A stretch of DNA of 64,000 nucleotides, taken from assembly GCA_024803745.1 (NCBI GenBank), contig JANJXV010000196.1, positions 1,500,501-1,564,500 of the forward strand, given 5' to 3'. This document shows positions 21,277 to 32,480 of this stretch, piece after piece. The notes below the pieces were generated by a model, which saw only the letters and a program-made list of their open reading frames with translations, did no database searches and was not told where the DNA came from. This stretch comes from Megascapheus bottae. Lineage: Eukaryota > Chordata > Mammalia > Rodentia > Geomyidae. How positions within the stretch are numbered: the stretch's first letter is position 1; each line of letters begins with the position of its first letter. The translations under genes were made by a program, and so were the position numbers.

Positions 21277-21535
21277 AGTCGGGCGCATGGCTCGCGCCTG
21301 TCATCCTAGCTACTCAGGAGGCCGAGATCTGAGGATCAAGGTTCAAAGCCAGCCCGGGCACTGAAGTCCATGAGACTCTTATCTCCAGTTAACTACTCAG
21401 AAAAATCTGGAAGCGGTGCTGTGGCTCAAGGGGTAGGGTGTTAACTTTGTGCACACAGAGGTTCAGGGACAGTGCCCGGGCCCTGAGTTCAAGCCCCAGG
21501 ACCAAAACAAAACCAAAAAGAAGAAGAGGAGGCAG
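21277..21535 (+). repeat. Dimeric SINE (B1-like + Geo-like)
   Basis: The left half starts 'gtcgggcgcatggctcgcgc' and includes 'ctactcaggaggccgagatc'. The linker is 'gagactcttatctcca' and the right half 'tgctgtggctcaaggggta', ending in an A-rich tail. It is better preserved than the copy at 1.7 kb. Confidence 0.9.
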
Positions 21536-22039
21536 TGTAATGGCACACACGACGTACAAGGAAAGACGATGCACCAGGACAGCTTTCCCCGACTCCAGGG
21601 GAGACAGCCTGGGAAATCGGCGGATACCCTTCATCACACTGACGAGGTGAAAGGAAACAGCACCACGTCACTGGTCGTGGACACGAGCTTGACAAAACGC
21701 AGCATCCATTCTGAGAAGCTCTCGGCAAAGGCGGCCCACGGAATGGCTCCTCTGACGGCAGCATCTGCAGGCCAGGCTACGGCAGACCCCTGGGGGCGCG
21801 GGGTGCCGCCCCTCTCCCAGCCCGCCCCTGCCGTCCACCCCTGAGGAGAAAGGAAAGGGAAGGACTCCGCCCGGGCCGGGCCCAGGCCAGGCCCCCCTAT
21901 GGAAACAGAGCAGGCCTCCGTGGCTAACAAGCAGGGCTGAGGAGGTCTCAGAGCCCAGACAAACACGACAAGCAAGCGCGTGTGCGTGCGAGGAGAGCCG
22001 CCTCCACGGGTGTGGCCGCAAGTGTGACCCCAGCAACGT

Positions 22040-22735
22040 ACACACGCACGCACACACAATTCACACCCACACACATACACACGCAAACACACACATTCAC
22101 ATACACATGCAAGCACACACAATTCACACCCACACACGCATGCACATACATTCACACTCACGCGCACACACTCACCCACAATTCACACTCACACACACAT
22201 GCACATACATTCACACACTCACGCGCGCACACACACACACATCACATACACACGCACGCACACACAATTCACACCCACACACAACTCACACACATACGCA
22301 CACACATATCCATACACTCACGCGCATACACTCACACACATTCACATACACACTCACATACACACAATTCACACACACATACACACTCACTCACATTCAC
22401 ACACACATTCACATACACACTCACGTACACACAATTCACATATACACACACGCATTCACACACATTCACATACACATGTACACACAATTCACATTCACAC
22501 ACACGCACATGCATTCACACACATTCACACATACACTCATGTACACACAATTCACACACACACACTCACATTCACACACACTCACATACACACTCATGTA
22601 CATACAATTCACACACACATACACTCACATTCACACACATTCACATACACACATACACACAATTCACACACACACTCACTCACACACATTCTCACACATT
22701 CACTCATGCTCACACATGTACACACACACACACAC
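22040..22735. repeat. CA-rich complex minisatellite
   Basis: About 700 bp of (CA)n broken by TT and TA steps, with recurring 'cacacattcacatacacac' and 'acacaattcacac' blocks 40-60 bp long. The array gives His/Thr-rich ORFs on the plus strand and Cys/Val-rich ORFs on the minus strand, none of them plausible genes. Confidence 0.95.
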
Positions 22736-22884
22736 CCTCCTTTCCACAAAGCCCTGAGTGTCTGGATCTCGATCCAGCTCCCCTGAGGACTTCAGTGCAG
22801 TCCTGTGGGGCAGGAGAGTCGCTGAGAGCCTTTTCTCCAGCTGTAGCTCAAGTCGTAGGCACGCTGGCCCAGGGCAAAACAACA

Positions 22885-22985
22885 CCAGTTACAAGAACTC
22901 CAATATACACATATTAGAGATAAACCTGACAAAAGATCTGTACCCACAAAACAAAAACACTAAGAAAACGAAAGCCATGCAGACA
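22885..22985 (+). repeat. Short L1 ORF2 remnant
   Basis: A plus-strand frame reads INLTKDLYPQNKN, which resembles the INLTK...LY stretch of L1 ORF2. It is only about 100 bp long and not connected to other L1 sequence. It adjoins the CA-rich array. Confidence 0.5.
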
Positions 22986-25957
22986 GGGAACCCGACATCT
23001 CCTCCTGGGGCCCTGTTCTCAGGTACAAACCCCAGTGCACACACACTTTTAACACAATTTCCCCTCCAGCGCGGTGGCTTTGGGGGCCTGGAATAGTGGA
23101 TCTGGCCAGTTTTTTTCCCTGGATTTATATGAAGATACTGGGTCTGGACCGGGAGTGTGGCCTAGTGGTTTCAATGACCTGAAACTCAGAAACCATGAGC
23201 CTCGTGACTCCTCCTGCCGTGTCCCCACTTGTCACTGCCACGTGATGGGGAGTGTCACATGGTTACCCAGCCACGGGAGGGTGCCGTCTGGGCAAGGGGA
23301 AGGTTCTGGAAGTAGACATGGTGGCAGCTGCACTGGAGAGAATAATTGCCTTAATGGACTCAGTTCCAAGTGTGTGTCCACTACTTGTTTTTTTAATTCT
23401 GGTGATTTCCTCTGAAAGATGGTAACTGATAAAGGGACACTGGTAGCTTGGTGGACCATGGATTGGGCGCTGTGCCCGCTGGGGCTCTCGGGGACCCTCA
23501 GGCAGCGGGCAGCGGGCAGGACTTCCACGCACTCAGCAGGGCCTGGCTGGCTCCCAGCCCCCCCCCCCCCCCGGCCTCCAAGGTCCAATCCAGCAGCTGC
23601 CATCGGTTTCTAATTCTGAGGACAGTGTTTACGGTGTGAACAGATGGATTCTCGCCCTGGGGCAGCCCGCAGGGACTCGGTGGGGCAGACAGAGGACAGG
23701 ATTATACAGACATTGCCTAGTGGCCTGGCTTCTTTCACTTACAAAAATGCACATAAGCTGCTGGGCAGACTAGTGCCTGCCTTCAATTCCAGCACTCAGC
23801 AGGCCGAGCTCAAGGGTCTGTGGGCTACCGGACCTGGCCGGCGACACAGGGAGCCCAGTCTCCCAGCAACACACAGGCTCCTCTTCAAGAGCCTTCCCGT
23901 CCAGGGGGGAGCCGGAGGCATCAGTGTCCTGGGGCCGCTGCCACCACCACACAGCACCGCTACAAACAACCTGGGGCGGGTGCTCTCTCAGATGAGGCCA
24001 GGGACCTGAATGGGCGTCGGAGTTATCTGAGGGGAGGGAAGGGCGGAGTCAGGACGCCCGCTGCCCACCCGTGCCCGCCCGGTGCCTGGCGCCCTGACTC
24101 CTCCACGCCTGTGCCCCCGCTCCTCACGGATGGCACATCTTTCTCTGCCTCTCCCGAAGGGACACTGTGGCAGGCCTTTGCTCCCCGTGGTCCAGGACAG
24201 TCTCCTCATTTTAGAATCTTGCACCTGTCCCCACCTTCCTTCCCAGAAGGTTGAGTGCCCGCTTCGCCCTGCGGTGAACAGCTCTGGGGATTAGGATCCA
24301 TGTTGACAAGTGTGCTGGCACGAGCGTGGGTGCGTTTTGGTGGTGCCAGGCAGAGCTTCTGTGTTTCCTAAGTCGATTACATCTGCTACGCGGGGAGAAG
24401 CTGACTGCTGAGCCTGGGCAGTGAGCCATCTTCCTCACCTGCTTAGTGACCCCAGCAGCTTTCAGGTGGCTAGGACGTCACCGAGCGGTGACTCATGGTT
24501 GCTTCTCGGCTGGCGGCAGAGCTCCTGCGGGGGGGCCTCGAGCCTGACACGGGCAGTGATGAACCAACCCACAGGCTCGGGCTGGTTCCAGCGTGGGGTC
24601 CTGGGGCGCACGGCTCCGGGGTTTTCATGGTGTCTTCAGGCCTGGGAGCATTTCTATTTGGTTTTGGGGCTGAGCTGTCCAGATCCCGAGCATGATGGGG
24701 AAAAGGCAGTGATTATCGTGGGCCCGACCCAGCTCAGCACCAGAGACGCCCTGCGTGGCTCAGAGTCAAGGACCCACGCGCTCAGGGCGCGTTCCCTCCG
24801 CAGGCCTGGTGGGGCACAGGGCATGAAGGCAGCTGGGATAGAAGGACAGTGGTCATCTGGGGACAGGGGAGGGGGCCCTGAGAATGACCTGGCTGGAAGC
24901 CACTGGGACTCCCCAGTAGGCAGAGATGCCCCTGGCTGAGCTCAGGCCCTGTCCACCACTGCACATATCCTGGGGACACAGGGACAGGTCCAGAGCCAGG
25001 GCCTGTGACATGTGCATGTCCCCAAGCCGCTGTATGAGCCCCAAGCTGCATAGCTGGCCTGAATCACACCGCTGGGCACAGCATGCCCGCCAGCTCCTCC
25101 GCGCCTTGAGCCTTGCCATGAAAGCCTGTGGAGAGAACCTGCTTCCTGGAAAAGGGCGCAGCACGGAGTGCTGGCTGCTGGGTCCACCAACACCAGGCTC
25201 ACTGCCCATACTCAGCCCTCGGCCACAACCCCAGATCTTCTTGTCCAGTCACTCCTGTCGGCAGGGCCACGGGTCCCCGTGGACGCAGAGCTGCCTTCCT
25301 GGCCAGGCAGCCGGCTCTGCAGCTGCGTCATCCTCTGCCTCTCATGCTGTGCTGGTCAGCCAGAACAGACTGTGTCACAAGGGGTCCTTGTCCATCCCTG
25401 GATTCCAGGCCCTGCAGGCTGGTTGGGGCCTATGGGCCCTCCCTCCGGACTCCAGGTTCCAGCGATGTCCAGAGCCATCACTTCCGTCTTCTCAGCGGAA
25501 GCTGCTCCCTGGCTGTGTCAAAGCAGGCACGACAGGCGGAGTGGGGGCCACGCATCGGTGAGAGCTGCCACCGTGCTGAAGGACACAAGGCTCTGCCATA
25601 TGGAGTCAGGTCCTGGCTCAGGGACGTTCCAGGGGCCGCCATGACATGGGTGTCGGGCCTCTGACCGGCAGGGCATCAGGCTCAGAGGCGCCCATGGACG
25701 AGGCCCAACACAGCCCGGCCTTTGGGGGCCCTCTGGACTTGAGAGACGTAGGCTGTGCGACAGACCTGAGTCCCACTTCCCCGTGGCATCCCCAGCTCCG
25801 GCCTCCCTCCCCCCACCAGGCCATCTAGCGTCCCTGTGCTCACACCCACGCTGGCTTTTACCCAACTGGCCGCTCATCTGTGCTCTGCCCCACTTCCTGG
25901 GTTTCCAAGCGCCTGCAGAAACCCCAGTGAGGACCTAGGAGGCCCAGGCTGCAAGGG

Positions 25958-26098
25958 CGGGTGGGGGCCAGAACTGCAGGTCCTGGGGGTGGGGGCCAGA
26001 ACTGCAGGTACTGGGGGTGGGGGCCAGAACTGCAGGTACCGGGGGTGGGGGCCAGAACTGCAGGTACTGGGGGTGGGGGCCAGAACTGCAGGTGGGCC
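25958..26098. repeat. Minisatellite, 28-bp unit, 5 copies
   Basis: Five units of 'gtgggggccagaactgcagg' plus 'tactgggg', differing at one or two positions. A short, young array. Confidence 0.96.
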
Positions 26099-26351
26099 CT
26101 GCTGAGCAGGGAACAGTGCAGAGACCTCCTCTCCTTGGGGTCTGGTTGGCTGGCACACTCTCCCCAGACAGCGTAGAGTCCACCCTGCCTCAGCCCAGCC
26201 TGGCTGGGGTACAGGCCTGGGAAGGGGTGCTCCTGCTCTGGCTGGGGGTGCACTCAGCCCACCAGTGGCAGGGCAGCCCCTCCAGCATGGGCTAAACATA
26301 GCGACAGCAGAAGCACCTCGACCTGGGCGCCCTGCAGAGCTGACGGCAGGA

Positions 26352-26385
26352 CTAAAAATAACAGGTGATCTCGGGGTGGCAGCTG
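26352..26385. promoter_or_regulatory. Candidate MEF2 site with two E-boxes
   Basis: CTAAAAATAA (MEF2 consensus) at 26,352-26,361 is directly followed by CAGGTG at 26,362-26,367 and CAGCTG at 26,380-26,385. MEF2 plus E-box is a classic myogenic pairing. This is the second MEF2 match of identical sequence in the intergenic stretch. Motif evidence only. Confidence 0.25.
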
Positions 26386-28968
26386 CTCCCTCCTTCCCTC
26401 CTCCTCCTCCCCCCTCCTCCCCCCACACTGCCCTGCAGCCCGTCAGGCCGAGCAGGACTGAGTCCTGTCACCAGACCCCAGTAGGTGGCTGTGGCTGTGC
26501 GGGGCCAGCCCCTGTCCCCTGGCACACACACTTGGGCTCTGGACCCCACCTCCGCGGCATCCGGAAGGGCCAGGGGACCACTGAGGGGTCTCTCCTGCTT
26601 CAGTTCGAGCCCAGCTGGGGCCTCCGTGGTCTGGGATGTGCTCCTCCAGGAAGGGGGTGGAGAGGGGGCTTCACCCCGAGCGTCTGCACTCCGGGGGTCT
26701 CAGGCTTGTCCTCGCCTCTGCTGAGAGCTGCCTCCTCCTCGTGCCGGGCCACCGGGCCCAGGCCCTGGCCCACTGGGCTTCCCAGACCTCAGCCTGGTTC
26801 TGCGCTTGCTCCCCAGGGATGGTTCCAGAAAGCACCTCTGTGATGTGGCTCCAGGAACGCGATCTGATTTAACAGGCAGTGGGCCTGCTGGGCTGCCAAG
26901 GCTGCAGAGGTAGAGGCTGGAGCCGCAGCTCAGGGGGGAGGTCAGGAGGGGGAGTCCAGAGCTCCCTGGCTCTGACTCACCGCGGAGCCCAATTGTGCAG
27001 CTCTGGATGGGTTGGCCAGGAAGAGCGAGGCTGAGTGAGGCTGAGCGAGGTGCGTGAGCTCGCATCGCCCATGTTACCTCTGGGGGCTGCTCAGGAGGAT
27101 CACTGTGGAGGGCAGCTCAGGCAGAAAAGCCTTCAGACGCCTCCTCAGCCACCAGCCGGAAACCCCAGCAGAGTTCAACAGCAGAGTGCCCGCCTAGAAC
27201 AGGATGCTAGGCAGTTCTGACTCCAGGATGGCCCTACCCTCCACAAAGAAGGCGTGGCGGGCACGCTGCAGTGCCCACACTGGGGAGGCAAGTGAGGCCG
27301 TAAGGGAACAGAAGCCTGCAGATCCCCGGAGCCTCGAGGTGGGGTCCTGCTGACACACAGCGAGAGGGATTCACCCACGAAGCTCCCCCCAGGCTCCAGC
27401 CTTCTGCGTGACGCCGTCCTCAGACACTCCTGCCCCTTGTGGAGGCCCTGCCCAGCCCTGAGACACAGGCCACCCAGACTGCTGACCCCGAGGGCAGGAC
27501 ACGGCCCTGGGTCCCAGGACCCACTGTGGGCATAGTCCCATGACCCGGCCCCGCCTCTCGCCTGTCAGGGCACACCGCCGAGCCGACACACTCGTGCTAT
27601 TTGTATGACTTACAGTTTCCATTACTATAGCAATACCCCAGAGGCTGGGGAGTCACAAAGAAAAGACGTTTACCTTGGCTTGTTCCAGAATAAAGGGCTG
27701 CAACTAGTGGGCCCTGACAGGGTCCTGGGGCTGGGGACACGGAGGTGTGGCCAGGGCCTCCGGGGTGGAGTCCCGTGCTTCATGGATGGGTGAGGGGCCA
27801 CACAGCACCCTAAGGGCGGGAAGTCAGAGCTGGATCTCCACAGCCAGACTTGTCACCTGGCTACTCCGTGGCTGTGGCTCCGGGTGGTGGCCACCACGGG
27901 GCAGGTGGGAGATGAGCCACTCAGTGCCTCTGTCTCCAGAGAGGTGACATAAACACCTGAGTGGAACGTAAGAGGAGCCCCGAGCCTGGCATCGAGGAGG
28001 CGCTGAGCCCCCATGGGCAGCAGCCACTTGTTTCACGGGCTGGGGTGAGCACCGGGTGGGCACGGTGGACATGCGGGGACCCCGCTGAGCGCAGTGTCCA
28101 CAGGGCTCCCGGACACCTTGGCAGACCCAGCACATTCCTCGAGGTGTGGATAGTGGAAACAACCAAAGTATCACCACAAGGTTAAGTTTGTGTTACAGCG
28201 CCTGTGATTTACGACGGGGCTGTCTGGCTTTCCTGGCGCAGATCGTGGGGCCGGGCTGCCGAGGCCCAGGGCAGTTCCTCTGGGGCCCCTCGTCCAGCAG
28301 ACTCCAGGAGAGACGGGGCCCCTCAGCAGCCAGGCCATCCCCGCGGTGGGCCCTGTCCTCGCTGCGCGCCACGGGTTCTGGTAAGTGGTCTTTTCATTTT
28401 TACCATTCTAGGAAGTTGCCAATCCCCTCACTGTCTTCGGTGACCGCTTGATCATTCAGCATGGCTTTGCTCCACTTCCATTACATCTGATGGGAGACAA
28501 GGACTCGCGTAGAATTTGTCATATTTATCGAGACTTGCTTTGTGGTCTAAAAGGTGATCCAGTTGGAGCCACGTCCTCGCGTGAGCCTGTCCGATCCACC
28601 TGGCAGAGGAGCTGGTGCGGGAGAATGCGACCGTGGGCCTCGAGGGCTGAGATCCTCAGGTGACTGCTTCAACTGCCAGTGGGTCCACAGCGCACCCCTC
28701 TCCCCAACCCCGGGGCTCGGGTCCCCACACCTGCCTTTGGGACTGCCTCATTGTCAAACAACAGGCCTCAGCTCAAGATGGCACCTGGCGATGGCACCCT
28801 GATACGAAGAGCCACACAACGGACTTCTCCAAAGCTGCCACCCGAAAGGAGGCCCTGGGTGAAGGCTTAGGCTGTGGGTGTCCCCTGCAGCCAGGACAGG
28901 TCTGCCGTTGCGGGCAGCCTGGCTGGCCTTGTGGCTGCAGTGTCAGCCCCTCCCCAGAGGCTCCTTAC

Positions 28969-29290
28969 TGTAAGCTCTGCCGGGAAGGAATGACTTCTTC
29001 CCTTGGCTCTGTCCCCCTGTATCCTGGAAATCCCCGCCCAGCACTTGTAACCCTGAAAACGGGCATGCCTGGGGGCAGTGGGAGGCCCCCCAGTCTGAGG
29101 TGCTTCCCCACCCTCTGAGATCACGTCCACTTCCGCTGTGGCCACACCTCCCCCCTTAAATAATCTCTCGCTTCCCACCATGCGCTCTTTCTGACCAACT
29201 CCATTTGGGCAGCAGGAGGTCTGCTCTCTCCTCACACGACAAACCCTCTTCCCCTAAACTGCCTGGAGTGTCCTTTCGGCAGACCTTACA
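28969..29290 (+). repeat. 5' LTR of the endogenous retrovirus
   Basis: Begins TGTAAG and ends CTTACA. It shares with the 3' LTR blocks such as 'ggaaggaatg', 'ccacttccgctgtggc' and the terminal 'ggcagaccttaca'. It keeps about 85 bp (near 29,030-29,110) that are missing from the 3' copy. A TTAAATAA at 29,155-29,162 may be a weak TATA-like element upstream of R. Confidence 0.85.
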
Positions 29291-29292
29291 TT

Positions 29293-29310
29293 TGGTGCCC
29301 TGACTCAGGT
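29293..29310 (+). other. Retroviral primer-binding site, tRNA-His-like
   Basis: TGGTGCCCTGACTCAGGT starts two bases after the LTR end, the usual position. It matches the complement of the tRNA-His 3' end (TGGTGCCGTGACTCGGAT) at 15 of 18 positions, and fits tRNA-Glu less well. This suggests an HERV-H-like priming class, but mutation since insertion makes the call tentative. Confidence 0.55.
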
Positions 29311-29857
29311 CAGGAGTCGCTGGATCCCCTCCATTTCTCCAAGGCTCAATCTGCCTTCTGCCCCTGCTTTGAACCAGAGAAAGGAAACTCCACCGCCAAC
29401 CTCTGCCTTTCCCAGTGCTGGCGGTGCATTGGCTGCAGCGTTTCCTGTCTGCACCTGGGGAGTGACTCCTGTCGAAGGCCTTCTTTTTCTGTCTGTTTTC
29501 ACCCACCCCTACGTAGGGCAATCTTGGTGTGTCTAGTTTAAGACCTGCACCCCCGGATCTGCTCTGGTGAGACTGGAGTCCCCCACTTTCCCCCATGCTC
29601 TACTTTCCTGTTCTTCATCCTTACTGACTCCACCCCATGCTCTCTGTGACTGCACTTCCTGTTGTTCTGACTCCACCCCGTTGTTCTCACTGACTCCGCC
29701 CCATGTTCTCAGAGACTCCACCCCCATCCCCACTGACTCTGCCCCTGATGTCCTCATCTACTGCCCCCCTATGTGATCACTAGCTCTTCCCCTACCTCCT
29801 CACTGACCATCCCCCCATCCTCACAGACTTCACTTCCTCTTAGTGTTTCTTATTACA
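29311..29857 (+). other. Retroviral leader with C-rich direct repeats
   Basis: Untranslated leader between the primer site and gag. From about 29,600 to 29,830 it holds irregular direct repeats of roughly 30 bp built around 'actgactccgccccatg'-like units, almost free of G on the plus strand. No coding frame is evident. Confidence 0.6.
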
Positions 29858-31528
29858 ATGGGGTCTCATCAGTCTCACCCAAGCCGGGACACCCCCTTGG
29901 GATAGCTTTTACGCTCTTTAGCTGTTCTACTACTCAGAGACTCCATAAAGCCACAACGGCTCATCTTTTATTGTAATCGTGGCTGGCTAAAGTACAGGCT
30001 AGACAATGGGTCTCCATGGCCCCCAAACGGGACTTTGGATTATAACGTTCTGAGGAATTTAGACAGTTTCTGCCGACGCAATGGTCGGTGGCCAGAGGTT
30101 CTATATGTTCAGGCTTTCTTTGCTCTCCACACTTGCCCTTCTCTCTACCAATCTTACTCACCTTTCTCCAGCCTCTTGGCACAGGGGCAGCCTGTCCCTG
30201 CCAAATCACCTAAGAGCCTGGACCCTCTTCCTAAGCCTAAAGTGCCTGGTCCCCTGCTCAGCACTGAAGACTCTGCTCCTCCTCCCCAAGCTGAACCTTT
30301 CCTTCCTTCTCCTCCCCCTTCATCTCCTTTTTCCTCATCTCCCAAAACTCACATCCAATCCTGCACTGGTGCCTCACAGCCTCCTGTAGCCCCCTTATTT
30401 CCTCTGCAAGAGTTGGCAGGGGCGGATGGAGTTTTTTGTGCACAGGCCCCCTTTTCAATGAGCCATTTTTCCCAGACTGAGAAGCAACTGGGATCTTATT
30501 CCCAAGACCCTAATAATTATACCAAAGAGTTTAAATACTTTGTTCAGACTTACGACCTCACCTGGCATGACTTATATACAGCCCTGCCCTCCACCCTTAC
30601 CTCTGAAGAAAAGGAAAGGGCTTGGGTTGCAGCCCAGGCACATGCTGATGAAACCCACCGCCTAGACAATACTTTCCCAGGAGGGGCAACAGCTGTGCCC
30701 AGGGAAGAGCCCAAATGGGATTATGAAAATAATGCCCCTGGAAGGGTTAGCAGAAATAGGCTGGTAACCTGCCTGGTAGCTGACCTCCAGAAGGCAGCTC
30801 ACCATGCGGTCAACTATGATAAACTAAAGGAGGTTACCCAGAGACCCACTGAAAACCCGGCCGAATTTCTTGATAGCCTTACAGTGATACTCCAGCGTTA
30901 TACTAAGCTGAACCCAGAGTCAAAAGAAGGTATAGTGGTCCTTAATACCCATTTCATTTCCCAATCAGCTCCTGATATTAAAAAAACAAAAAGAAAGGTT
31001 GAAAAGGCTGAGGAAGGCCTTCAAATCCCCTAAGGAGATCTGGTGAGCACGGCCTTTAAGGTTTTTAACAACCGGGAGGAGCAGAAAAAGGCTGATAAGG
31101 CTGCCCGTAACAGGAAAAATTGCCAGCTCCTGGCTGCTGCTCTTTGGGCTTCTCAAAGAAGAAGCACCCAACACACACCACCCAGACCATGCTTTAAGTG
31201 AGGCAAGGACGGCCACTGGGCAAGAGCTCGCCCTCCTCTACAACCACCACCTGGACCCTGCCAAGGTGTGGACAGCCGGGACGCTGGGGAGTCGACTATC
31301 CCTCCTCGTCTGTACAAGGTGGGCCAGTCCCCCCCACCCCCCACACATGGTGAGGAGCCCAACTTATCCAAGATAACTCAGCTTGGCAATGGAAGTCTGA
31401 AGGTGCCCAGGGCCGCTGGATCCCACAAGCCTCACCATGGAGGAGCCCAGGGCATGTCTCCAGGTTGCAGGCAAGCTACTTGTATCCTTTCTTTTGGATA
31501 TGGGAGCCAGTTATGCGTTGTTACCTGA
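29858..31528 (+). pseudogene. gag-like reading frame of the endogenous retrovirus, interrupted
   Basis: An ATG at 29,858 with Gly as codon 2 (myristoylation position) opens a frame that runs to 31,528 with three in-frame stops and no frameshift: TAG at 29,903 (codon 16), TAA at 31,031 and TGA at 31,199. The longest uninterrupted part covers most of matrix, a proline-rich middle and the whole capsid region, about 30,035-31,033. Capsid hallmarks are a 'LGSYSQDP'-like start near 30,490, 'DLTWHDL' near 30,556, and a major-homology-like QRPTENPAEFLDSL near 30,840. The nucleocapsid zinc knuckle near 31,190-31,230 is broken: the second Cys codon is the TGA stop and the last Cys is Arg (CGC). It cannot produce full-length Gag. 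Confidence 0.85.
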
Positions 31529-31600
31529 GTGTTCCAGCCTGTCTTTTCCCTCCCAGAGCTCAGTGGTGGGTGTAGATGGCCTTCTTACTAGCTCTTTAGA
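31490..31600 (+). pseudogene. Retroviral protease fragment
   Basis: In a frame shifted relative to gag, the sequence reads LLDMGASYALLPE, the active-site region of a retroviral aspartic protease. The catalytic Asp and the Gly-Ala are kept and the usual Thr/Ser after Asp is Met. A stop follows at about 31,601. The rest of protease and all of reverse transcriptase, RNase H and integrase are not recognisable, so an internal deletion probably lies just downstream. Confidence 0.65.
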
Positions 31601-31898
31601 ATAGATAACTTTCCTTTTCTACATTCCTTTCTAATCTGACCCCGCTGTCCCATATCTAAGGCTCCCTCAACTCCTTAAAGCCCTTTTCCTTCTCCCCCAG
31701 TTTTGCCTGAGGATCAAGTCTTTTTCAAGACCCTTCAGCAGTCTGGTTTATATCCTCCACAGTGGTTTATTCTGTCCCTGGTCTTGCCCCTTCTATGATG
31801 GCACCTGCCTCTTAAGATCCTGGAACTGTTACTGCTCCTTCTGGACGGACAGCATCCCCACCTTCTACCCTCAATGTCGGTGCCCCTTTACAACTATC

Positions 31899-31910
31899 AG
31901 AAGGCAGGAA
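31899..31910 (+). other. Polypurine tract
   Basis: AGAAGGCAGGAA lies immediately before the 3' LTR start, where plus-strand priming occurs in retroviruses. One C interrupts it. Confidence 0.6.
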
Positions 31911-32145
31911 TGTTAGGTCTGCCTGGAAGGAATGGCTTCTTCCCTTGGCTCTCTCCCCCTGCACCCTGGATCATCACATCCACTTCCGCTGTGGCTATAC
32001 CCCTCCTCCTATATCATCTCTCACTTCCCGCCATGAGCTCTCTTGCTCGCCGACTCCATCTTGGGTGGCAGGAGTCTACTCTTTCCTCACACAATAAGCC
32101 CTCTTCTCCTGAACTGCGTGGCATTTCCCTTTGGCAGACCTTACA
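31911..32145 (+). repeat. 3' LTR of the endogenous retrovirus
   Basis: Begins TGTTAG and ends TTACA, followed by the CTTAC target duplication. It is about 85 bp shorter than the 5' LTR. An 'acaataagccc' stretch near 32,089-32,099 sits where the polyadenylation hexamer of such LTRs would be, with AATAAG instead of AATAAA; the 5' copy reads 'gacaaaccc' at the same place. Confidence 0.85.
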
Positions 32146-32150
32146 CTTAC

Positions 32151-32480
32151 CTTTCTTGTTCTGTCCCAGGAAGATGGCTCACACTTCCCTACAGACTCTG
32201 CCATGAACAGAGAGGACGTTCTCCTCGTCACCCCATCCCATGCAGTGTATCCCTTCAGTCTTTTCTACAGCCCGACGTGGACGACAGCTTGTGGTTGGTG
32301 TTTACAGTGAAGACATCTGGATGACTCTCCTGGAAGGTCTCCAGGCTGGAGTCCTGTGGCAAGCCAGTCTGTCCATGTCCCACGGCACCAAAGTCAGAGC
32401 CCCTGGATTTTCCTCTCATTTCCCGTGTCCCTCCTACCTCCATGTGACCATGTGACCACTTATAGACACAGCATACCTGG
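32151..32480. other. Unique spacer between retrovirus and 40-bp array
   Basis: About 330 bp of single-copy sequence with no recognised element. It presumably predates both neighbours. Confidence 0.6.

Larger units (their letters stand above)
22986..28963. other. Unique GC-rich intergenic sequence
   Basis: Apart from the 28-bp minisatellite and the sites listed separately, I see no gene. A C run lies at 23,558-23,573. A stretch at about 27,605-27,760 (beginning 'cagtttccattactatagca') reads like a diverged dispersed mammalian repeat whose family I cannot name. ORFs are short, overlapping and GC-driven. Confidence 0.55.
28969..32145 (+). mobile_element. Internally deleted class I endogenous retrovirus
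   Basis: A provirus-like unit of 3.18 kb bounded by two related LTRs that both begin TGT and end ACA, and flanked by the direct duplication CTTAC at 28,964-28,968 and 32,146-32,150. Internal order is LTR, primer-binding site, C/T-rich leader, gag, protease fragment, purine tract, LTR. No polymerase or envelope homology was recognised; the sequence passes from the start of protease into about 350 bp of uncertain origin and then the 3' LTR. Capsid features place it with gammaretrovirus-like class I elements. It is old: the LTRs differ at very roughly 10-18% of aligned positions by eye and the 3' LTR lacks about 85 bp. Confidence 0.88.

Noticed and set aside
21982..22917. His/Thr-rich 311-codon ORF
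   Set aside because: A CA-repeat translation; the minus strand gives equivalent Cys/Val ORFs.
31600..31910. Possible pol or env remnant before the 3' LTR
   Set aside because: Short frames contain no recognisable reverse transcriptase, integrase or envelope motif, so I left it as sequence of uncertain origin.
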